Assembly: GCA_038891515.1 (NCBI GenBank)
Contig: JAWAEB010000004.1
Span: forward strand, 1-54,411
DNA: 54,411 nucleotides
Direction: 5' to 3'
Source of the DNA: HRBIN01 sp038891515
GTDB taxonomy: Archaea > Thermoproteota > Nitrososphaeria_A > Caldarchaeales > Caldarchaeaceae
The position numbers and the translations under genes are program-made. This document shows, one piece after another, positions 48,688 through 54,411 of this stretch. Under the pieces are notes generated by a model. It saw only the letters and a list, made by a program, of their open reading frames with translations, made no database searches and had not been told where the DNA came from. Numbering within the stretch: the stretch's first letter is position 1; each line of letters starts with the position of its first letter.

Positions 48688-49773
48688 TTACAGCCTCGAA
48701 CCTGTTTTCCTGTCGAAAAGGTGGACCTTTTCTGGATCCGTGTATAACTCTACCTCCTCGCCCACCCTAGCCGAGGCAGCCCTCGGCACCACTACTCGCA
48801 GGACTGTTCTCCCAACTGAGATGTCCAAGATTGATTTGTCCCCCAGTGGCTCCACAACATCCACCCTCCCACGGAGGCCTGACCCTGTACCTGTCCTCTC
48901 CACTGATAGGTCTGTGGGCCTAACGCCGAATACCAGCTCCATACCATCGGGGAGGTTGCTGAGCCTCCCGTTAAGGATTTCACCGGGGAGGGTGAAGCCA
49001 TCAAATTCCAAGAATGCTGTGCGACCTCTCCTGGAAACCCTGCACTCCAGCAGGTTCATTGTCGGACTCCCGATGAATCCTGCTACAAAGACATTGGCAG
49101 GGTGTTTGTATAGGTTTTCGGGCGTATCATACTGATGTAAAACGCCCAAATTCATCACTCCTATCTTATCTGCAAGAGTCATCGCCTCCAGCTGGTCGTG
49201 GGTCACATAGATTGTCGTTGTCTTTATGTGGCTATGTAGCCTCTTCAACTCCACCCTCATCTTAGACCTCAGTCTGGCGTCTAGGTTGGTTAGTGGTTCG
49301 TCAAGGAGGAAAACCTTGGGATCCCTTACCATAGCCCTTCCAAGGGCGACTCTCTGCTTCTCACCAACTGTGAGGCTCATGGCATCCTTATCGAGGAGAT
49401 GGCTTATCTGAAGTATCTCGGCCACTCCCTTCACACGCTTTTGGATGTCAGGCTTAGACCACTTCCGCTGCTTGAGGGGGAAGGCCATGTTCTCAAAAAC
49501 AGTCATCCCCGGGTAAATGGCATAGAACTGGAATACCATGGCTATGTCTCTCTCATGAGGGGGCATGTCATTGACCCGCACCCCGCCTATCAGGATATCT
49601 CCCTCATCCGGCTTCTCCAGACCGGCGATCATACGTAGCGTCGTCGTCTTTCCGCAGCCTGATGGGCCTAGAAGGCATACGAAGGAGCCGTCTGCAACAT
49701 CGAGGTTGAGGTTTTTGACAGCCTGCTGCTTGCCGAAGGTTTTGGAGACATTGGCAAGCCTGACTCCTGCCAT
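48688..49773 (-). CDS. sugar-importer ATPase (MalK/UgpC type) with degenerate signature
   Basis: 361 aa. Walker A GPSGCGKTT (36-44), Q82, Walker B FLLDEP, and H-loop THDQ with His192 intact. The signature reads LTVGE (134-138), with Val in place of the first Gly of LSGGQ. C-terminal TOBE domain present. Its faults mirror those of the neighbouring ATPase, so together they give one complete and one incomplete ATP site. ATG 49773, in front of a short promoter region. Confidence 0.93.
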   Translation of the reverse strand: MAGVRLANVSKTFGKQQAVKNLNLDVADGSFVCLLGPSGCGKTTTLRMIAGLEKPDEGDILIGGVRVNDMPPHERDIAMVFQFYAIYPGMTVFENMAFPLKQRKWSKPDIQKRVKGVAEILQISHLLDKDAMSLTVGEKQRVALGRAMVRDPKVFLLDEPLTNLDARLRSKMRVELKRLHSHIKTTTIYVTHDQLEAMTLADKIGVMNLGVLHQYDTPENLYKHPANVFVAGFIGSPTMNLLECRVSRRGRTAFLEFDGFTLPGEILNGRLSNLPDGMELVFGVRPTDLSVERTGTGSGLRGRVDVVEPLGDKSILDISVGRTVLRVVVPRAASARVGEEVELYTDPEKVHLFDRKTGSRL

Positions 49774-49815
49774 CTATTATCCCCGTAAAAACCTGCTGGA
49801 CGCCTTTCTTAAATG

Positions 49816-50907
49816 TTAGTCGAGTAGAGGAAGTCGGACAGGTCTGCCGGTCTTATAGCATTCAAGTGCGGCAAATGCTATCTCATGGGTCTTGATTGCG
49901 TCTTCTAGGTTGCAGTGAGACTCTCTATCCTGCAGTATGCATTCTACAAAGTGGTCCATTTGGGCCTGAAATGGATGATGGGTAACCTCGGCGCTGTCCG
50001 GGAGTATGGTTGGTATTGATACCCAGTCTCTCTGACCTTGGAATTTTGTGGACCAGACTCGGTTGTCTTTCACCGTGCCCTCATCGCCGAATATTTCAAG
50101 GGGGAATGTATACGGCTGAACTCCGCCAAAGTTCACCGAGACCTTCCCGATAACGCCGTTATCGAATTTCACCAGTGCCACTTCTAGGTCGTCATACTCT
50201 AGGGGCGGCATGTCCTCCCACCTCTGGGTGTAGTAGTTCCACTGCCGTATCTTCCCCTTTCTAAGCCCTCCAGAGTAGGCGAAAACCTCTGCTGGGGTGG
50301 CTGCTTTGTAGTTCTGCTTCTCAGCGAACCACCGTACCGCATCTATGGCATGGCATCCACCCACAAGAAAGGCACTCACGCCCGTAGACTTTTTCCTAGC
50401 ATCCTCATATCCCGACCACCAAGCAGCCACGGCGCTCTGGTAGTCAGCCTCCACATAGTAAATATTTCCTAACATGCCGTCTGCGATGATCCTCTTCAAG
50501 ATCTGGAAGAGCGGGTTCCACCGTAGGACAAAGCTGACTACGGTCTTTACCTTAGCTTTCCTAACGGCGTCTCGCATATTCTTTATCTCCTCGAGGGAGT
50601 TGCCGATAGGCTTCTCGATCACTATGTGCTTGCCTGCCTTGGCTGCTGCTATTGTATTCTCCGCGTGCACATGCTGGGGCGTACATACTGAGACTATATC
50701 CGCATCAGGGTTCTCCAACGCCCTGTCTAGATTGTCATAGATTTTCACATCTTTCAGACCAGCCTCCTCAGCTCTTTTCCTGGCGCTTTCCAACCTTCTG
50801 CTGGATATTGCCACAACTCGTGTATGGGGGTTATTTTGAAATGCTTTTATGTGCTGGGTTGACACCCATCCCGCACCGTGGACTAGGACACCCAACTTCT
50901 CGGGCAT
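49816..50907 (-). CDS. Gfo/Idh/MocA-family dehydrogenase
   Basis: 363 aa, the longest of the five copies. VLVHGAGWVSTQHIKAF Rossmann start (atypical spacing), IVIEKPIGNS, VSFVLRWNPLF, GGCHAIDAVRWFA. It probably acts on a different sugar than the others. Its stop is 42 nt from the ATPase start on the same strand. Divergent from the copy at 50992, with TATA-like TTACTTAAG at about 50930-50938. Confidence 0.92.
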   Translation of the reverse strand: MPEKLGVLVHGAGWVSTQHIKAFQNNPHTRVVAISSRRLESARKRAEEAGLKDVKIYDNLDRALENPDADIVSVCTPQHVHAENTIAAAKAGKHIVIEKPIGNSLEEIKNMRDAVRKAKVKTVVSFVLRWNPLFQILKRIIADGMLGNIYYVEADYQSAVAAWWSGYEDARKKSTGVSAFLVGGCHAIDAVRWFAEKQNYKAATPAEVFAYSGGLRKGKIRQWNYYTQRWEDMPPLEYDDLEVALVKFDNGVIGKVSVNFGGVQPYTFPLEIFGDEGTVKDNRVWSTKFQGQRDWVSIPTILPDSAEVTHHPFQAQMDHFVECILQDRESHCNLEDAIKTHEIAFAALECYKTGRPVRLPLLD

Positions 50908-50991
50908 GCAAAAACATTGTTAAAGCCATTACTTAAGAATTCAAACCGGCTTGGCAATACTTATTTGTCCTCATTTATATGACTGAGATGT

Positions 50992-52014
50992 ATGAAAAAG
51001 CTTGGTGTTGTTGTTCTAGGCTACGGATTCATGGGCACGACACATCTGGCAGCCTGGAGGATGTTGGAGGATTGCGTCGTCCTAGGCCTGTGGGGGAGGG
51101 ATAAGGGAAAGCTGGGCGAGGTTGCAGCCCGGTACGGAGTACAGCCGGTCCATGACTTGGATGTTGTCTGGAGGGATGACAGGGTGGATATCATCGATGT
51201 ATGCACACCAACCCACACCCATAAGGAGCTAACCGTGAAAGCTCTGGAGGCGGGGAAAAACGTCCTCGTGGAGAAGCCTATGGCCCTGACCTTAAAGGAG
51301 GCTGATGAGATGATAAGGGCGTCAAGTACTACTGGCGGGAAGCTGATGGTTGCCCATGTCCTGAGGTTCTTCCCCGAATACATGAAGGCAAAGGAATTGA
51401 TTGACAAGGGGATGGTGGGCGAGATATCATCCATCAGGGCATGGAGGGGTGGACCTGCGCCTGAGTGGAGTCCATGGTTCATGGATAGGGAGAAGAGCGG
51501 CGGAGTAGTCGTGGACTTGGCTGTGCACGACGTTGACTATGCGATATGGTTGAACGGTGGGGCTCCTACACGTATCTATGCCAAGGTGGAGAACCTCCTC
51601 CATGGAGGATATAATATACATGACTTCGCACTGATAACCCTCAGGTTCCCCTCTGGTTCAATAGCTCTCATCGAGTCTAACTGGGCCCTCCCAAAGACAT
51701 ACCCCTTCACTATGAAGCTGGAGGTGGATGGCAGTAGTGGTGTGATTCAGTTAGACAATCAGTCGCCAACACCTATGAGGATGTGGACTAGGGAAGGTGT
51801 GGAAGGTTTCAGCCCTGAAACTCTTCCATGGAGGCCGGGTGTGCATCCGTTTCCGCTGGACCCGTTTCACCGTGAGATCAGCCACTTCGTAGAGTGTGTG
51901 AGGGAGGACCGGAGGCCGCTGACTGACGGCGAAGAGGCTAAGAAAAGTCTAGCAGTATGCCTAGCTGCGGTAGAGTCGTCAGAGAGAGGTGCACCTGTGG
52001 ATCTGGGTGGGTGA
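50992..52014 (+). CDS. Gfo/Idh/MocA-family dehydrogenase
   Basis: 340 aa. VVVLGYGFMGTTHLAAW, LVEKPMALT, VAHVLRFFPEYMKA, DLAVHDVDYAIWL. Sugar or cyclitol oxidoreductase. TATA-like TACTTATTTG lies 24-33 nt before the ATG. It is followed after 5 nt by the next family member, so the pair is an operon and may catalyse successive steps. Confidence 0.92.
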   Translation: MKKLGVVVLGYGFMGTTHLAAWRMLEDCVVLGLWGRDKGKLGEVAARYGVQPVHDLDVVWRDDRVDIIDVCTPTHTHKELTVKALEAGKNVLVEKPMALTLKEADEMIRASSTTGGKLMVAHVLRFFPEYMKAKELIDKGMVGEISSIRAWRGGPAPEWSPWFMDREKSGGVVVDLAVHDVDYAIWLNGGAPTRIYAKVENLLHGGYNIHDFALITLRFPSGSIALIESNWALPKTYPFTMKLEVDGSSGVIQLDNQSPTPMRMWTREGVEGFSPETLPWRPGVHPFPLDPFHREISHFVECVREDRRPLTDGEEAKKSLAVCLAAVESSERGAPVDLGG

Positions 52015-52019
52015 AGTAG

Positions 52020-53027
52020 ATGGTTAGCCGGGTTAGGATTGGGTTTGCTGGAGTCGCCCACTTCCACGCCGATAGTTATGCTCAATGCCTCAAGACAATT
52101 CCTCAGGCGGAGGTGGTGGGAGTCTATGAGATGGACAGGGGTCTGGCCAGCCAATTTTCCGAAAAATTCGGAATGAGAATCTATGGGAGCATACAAGAGA
52201 TGCTGCGAGAAGTGGATGCTGTTGTCATTACCTCCGAGAACGTCCTTCACTACAACTATGCGGTGGAGGCGGCTGAGGGGGGAAGGCATATTCTCTGCGA
52301 GAAGCCCATGACAGTAGGCCTAGAGCAGGCCGATAACCTAGTCAGGCTTGTGCAGAGGAAGGGAATAAAGTTCCAGATGTGCTACGTGATGAGATACCAT
52401 ACTGTAACATCTCTGGCCAAAGAGCTGGTAGCCCATGGTAGCATTGGAGAACTGCTCGCAATGACGGGGACCAACAAACTCAACCGCTCACTCCCACTGC
52501 TGAGGAAATGGTTCACCGACGGAAGTCTCTCTGGTGGAGGTGCGGTGATGGACCACACGGTCCACCTCTCCGACCTGATGAGGTGGTATGCGGGGTCTGA
52601 GATTGTGGAAGTTTACACAGAGATCGGCCGAAACGTCAACAGCGGAATATCAGTGGAGGACAACTTCCTCACCACCATAAGGATGAGTAACCGCGTTCTC
52701 GGTAACATAGATGGTAGCTGGACATATTCCTCTGGACACTACACCTGGGGTGATGTGACACTGGAACTCCTTGGAACCCTAGGTATTATCCAAATAGATG
52801 CATTCAGGCAGAACGTTAGCTTTATAGGTAGTGAGAAGCCCGATGATAGGCTCTCATGGCACTATTATGGATGTAACCCAGACATGCTGATGGTGAGAGA
52901 TTTCTTGCGATGCATATTGGAAGATGCACAGCCACTGGCAGGGGTGTATGACGGCCGACAGGGTGTCTCGGTCACGCTCGCCAGCTACGAGTCCAGCAAG
53001 CTCGGTAGAGCAGTGGCGCCGAGCTAG
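52020..53027 (+). CDS. Gfo/Idh/MocA-family dehydrogenase
   Basis: 335 aa from ATG 52020. IGFAGVAHFHADSYAQCL: the Rossmann loop has GVAHFHA, as in the subgroup with His after the glycine; LCEKPMTVG; MCYVMRYHTVTSL; VMDHTVHLSDLMRWY. Second gene of the pair. It converges on the RraA-like gene. Confidence 0.9.
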   Translation: MVSRVRIGFAGVAHFHADSYAQCLKTIPQAEVVGVYEMDRGLASQFSEKFGMRIYGSIQEMLREVDAVVITSENVLHYNYAVEAAEGGRHILCEKPMTVGLEQADNLVRLVQRKGIKFQMCYVMRYHTVTSLAKELVAHGSIGELLAMTGTNKLNRSLPLLRKWFTDGSLSGGGAVMDHTVHLSDLMRWYAGSEIVEVYTEIGRNVNSGISVEDNFLTTIRMSNRVLGNIDGSWTYSSGHYTWGDVTLELLGTLGIIQIDAFRQNVSFIGSEKPDDRLSWHYYGCNPDMLMVRDFLRCILEDAQPLAGVYDGRQGVSVTLASYESSKLGRAVAPS

Positions 53028-53030
53028 GTC

Positions 53031-53696
53031 TCAAACAACTCTATATTTCTCCACCGACTTCCTGAAGTCCTCACCACGTCTGATAGCGGCCCTGAACTCA
53101 GTCTCTCTCCGTACCTTTTCCTCAGCTTCAGAGATAACCCTCTCAGCCACCTCCTTGGGTATAATCACCACGCCGTCAAGGTCGCCGAAGACGATGTCTC
53201 CCGGCCTGACCTTCACACCGCCGCAGACCACCTCCACCTGCTTCTCCCCAAACTCCACACGTCCTTTCGAATCAGCTGGTGTAAATCCAGTGGCAAAGAC
53301 CTGGAAAGGAGGAGATATCTCCAGTATCTTGGGGACATCCCTTATGGGCCCGTCCACCACAGCGCCTAATGCACCTCTGCCACGCGCCGCGTTGGACATC
53401 AGCTCTCCCCAGCAGGCAGCATCATGACGCGTGCCAGCAGACACCACCACCACACATCCTTTATAACACACATCGAAGATAGATGCGAGCGACTCCACAT
53501 CCCTCTCCCCAGACCTATATGAGGAGTACCAGTAAGTGGAGACAGTAACAGCCGGCCCAGCCAACTTGACATTAGGATGGACAGGTCTAGGCATGCATTG
53601 GAGGACTTGATTGTTGTAGCCCATGTCATCCAAAACATCGGCCACAGCTGGAACATACAGAGGTTGCAAACGTTCCGAAAGACTTGACACATTCAT
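53031..53696 (-). CDS. RraA-like / HMG-aldolase-family protein
   Basis: 221 aa. WGELMSNAARGRGALGAVVDGPIRD contains the R/D residues that bind the metal and substrate in 4-hydroxy-4-methyl-2-oxoglutarate aldolases and 4-carboxy-4-hydroxy-2-oxoadipate aldolases; PGDIVFGDLDGVVIIP is the second mark. In a sugar-oxidation island an aldolase for a 2-keto acid is more likely than an RNase E regulator, since archaea lack that partner. ATG 53696. Confidence 0.88.
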   Translation of the reverse strand: MNVSSLSERLQPLYVPAVADVLDDMGYNNQVLQCMPRPVHPNVKLAGPAVTVSTYWYSSYRSGERDVESLASIFDVCYKGCVVVVSAGTRHDAACWGELMSNAARGRGALGAVVDGPIRDVPKILEISPPFQVFATGFTPADSKGRVEFGEKQVEVVCGGVKVRPGDIVFGDLDGVVIIPKEVAERVISEAEEKVRRETEFRAAIRRGEDFRKSVEKYRVV

Positions 53697-53947
53697 GCTA
53701 TCGTGCTGACAAGCACGTCATATATGTGCTTTAATGTAACTGACAGGAGATGTGACGCTACGGTCGTCCTATAACAACTGGTTGTGTCCGTATACGGGAT
53801 ATATTTAAAGGCTAGAAGTGGCCCTTCTGTATGAATGTTGCGGCCATAGCTGTTTTCAAGCGTAATAAAGAAGCTGTGAGGTTAAGGTCTTGGCTGTCTT
53901 GGAGCATATGTTTAATGGTAGCTGTAGGAGGGGGCTAGAGCTTAAGA
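53697..53947. other. intergenic region before the transposase remains
   Basis: A forward frame of 35 codons from ATG 53831 (MNVAAIAVFKRNKEAVRLRSW) ends in TAG 53936-53938 and lies in the same frame as the transposase relic. It may be its decayed front part. TATATTTAAAG at 53799-53809 could be a promoter for it. Nothing else is clear. Confidence 0.4.
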
Positions 53948-54272
53948 ATGGCGTTGGAGCCTATAAGCAAGTTCACGGTACACGGCCTAGCTAAGCTATT
54001 CCTATGTCTTAACAAGCCTATAATTGTAGGGGTACATGGTTTCTACGGGTCCCTACGAGGGCTTAGACTATGTCAGAGGTTCGTGCGTAACAGGGTTGAA
54101 TGCTTCTTAAGATATCTGAAGAAGAGGATGATGGTTCACACCATAAGCTCACAGCTAGAAACCATGCCCAAGGGACAAGAAACCTTAGCCTCTTCCTAAA
54201 CCTATTCACACCCACACTAACAAACCTTGAGACGGGAGTGGCTGAACATGATTTTCCGGACACTACCCCCCG
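53948..54272 (+). pseudogene. decayed DDE transposase, C-terminal part, frameshifted
   Basis: Frame 2 reads NKPIIVGVHGFYGSLRGLRL and FVRNRVECFLRYLKKRMMVH up to about 54139, then frame 1 continues from 54142 as HKLTARNHAQGTRNLSLFLNLF. Joined, they match the C-terminal end of archaeal DDE transposases ('...KP.IVVD.GPWY..AL..LGL...FGLRNRVERFFRYLKERT.VFHHKLSARNH.QG..NL.LFL.LF'). The catalytic Asp area (VGVHGF instead of VD.GPW) is changed and a 2-nt shift breaks the frame, so it is dead. Element ends were not found. Confidence 0.65.
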
Positions 54273-54275
54273 GAT

Positions 54276-54293
54276 GGCTCTGTTAACTTAAGG
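54276..54293. mobile_element. possible left end of an insertion sequence
   Basis: GGCTCTGTTAACTTAAGG stands 30 nt before the ATG of the next transposase and resembles the GGNTCTGT-type ends of IS6-like elements. The opposite end would lie outside the window, so this is a guess from position and the first bases. Confidence 0.3.
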
Positions 54294-54323
54294 CTTTTGG
54301 CCTGGGGCTGCGGTTGTTCTGTC

Positions 54324-54411
54324 ATGTTTGTTGGTTGTAGGACTGCTTACCCATTGGTCTTCTATGGTCTGTACCTCGTGGCCCTAGGCCTGAGCTTTAG
54401 ATGCGCTTCTA
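54324..54411 (+). CDS. transposase N-terminus, cut by the window edge
   Basis: 29 codons from ATG 54324: a CRTAYPLVFYGLYLV stretch followed by ALGLSFRCAS, the typical opening of the archaeal DDE transposases whose tail is seen just upstream ('CRT.Y.L..Y..YLVSLGLSYRCASR'). Only the start is in the window, so whether it is intact is unknown. Confidence 0.55.
   Translation, partial: MFVGCRTAYPLVFYGLYLVALGLSFRCAS

Noticed and set aside
1..54411. CRISPR array or Cas genes
   Set aside because: No regularly spaced identical repeats with spacers and no Cas motifs were seen anywhere in the window.

Overview
The window looks like chromosome from a thermophilic archaeon of the TACK/Thermoproteota side. 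My best guess is the Nitrososphaeria neighbourhood that includes Caldarchaeum/'Aigarchaeota'; that placement is an inference. The archaeal assignment itself is secure: Sec61-gamma, Spt5, L11 and L1 in archaeal order, S19e, RNase P protein Rpp21, Nep1, MBF1, NAC, RNA polymerase Rpo12, Orc1/Cdc6, TATA boxes 22-30 nt before start codons (many leaderless), frequent GTG/TTG starts, and tRNA genes with introns at non-canonical positions.

Layout. 1-1.6 kb: a biotin-dependent carboxylase pair (PxpC-like, cut by the window edge, and PxpB-like), then tRNA-Lys(CTT) with a hairpin intron. 1.7-2.9 kb: a gene-poor stretch with gene fragments, short tandem repeats and an isolated 5' half of a tRNA. 2.9-9.2 kb: surface-sugar genes (glycosyltransferase, sugar epimerase), an MscS-like channel, Rpo12, a membrane spermidine-synthase-like protein and a phosphoribosyltransferase. 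9.2-19.2 kb: an information-processing core (S19e, Rpp21, Nep1, MBF1, HflX, PUA protein, NAC, a wHTH/ATP-cone/NrdD-like protein, ornithine carbamoyltransferase, SecE, Spt5, L11, L1). 19.2-23.9 kb: a complete branched-chain amino-acid (Liv) ABC importer split into two converging units. 24.3-30.1 kb: tRNA-Thr(GGT) with an intron, hydantoinase HyuB/HyuA, a maleate-isomerase/racemase-family enzyme and an FAD amine oxidase: amide/amino-acid catabolism fed by the Liv importer. 30.1-33.7 kb: small conserved proteins, an ECF-type S component with a DUF4430 partner, and Orc1/Cdc6 with a winged-helix partner. 33.8-37.4 kb: lactate-utilisation LutB/LutC-like proteins and a fumarylacetoacetate-hydrolase-family enzyme. 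37.4-53.7 kb: a carbohydrate island with a divergent enolase, an APH-type kinase, five Gfo/Idh/MocA dehydrogenases, RidA, an M24 peptidase, a sugar ABC importer with two different ATPases, and an RraA/HMG-aldolase-like protein. 53.7 kb to the end: remains of a DDE transposase and the start of another.

The most unusual items are: (1) Spt5, whose NGN domain is interrupted by an insert of about 150 residues resembling a jelly-roll binding domain; (2) a MalK-type ATPase pair whose defects are complementary (one lost the H-loop His, the other has a broken signature), predicting one active and one degenerate ATP site in a sugar importer; (3) a DNA-binding winged helix fused to an ATP-cone and a radical-less NrdD remnant, possibly an archaeal counterpart of NrdR; (4) a lone tRNA 5' half with its own promoter-like box; (5) hyuB ending inside the tRNA-Thr gene; and (6) a perfect palindrome in the divergent orc1/ECF promoter region.
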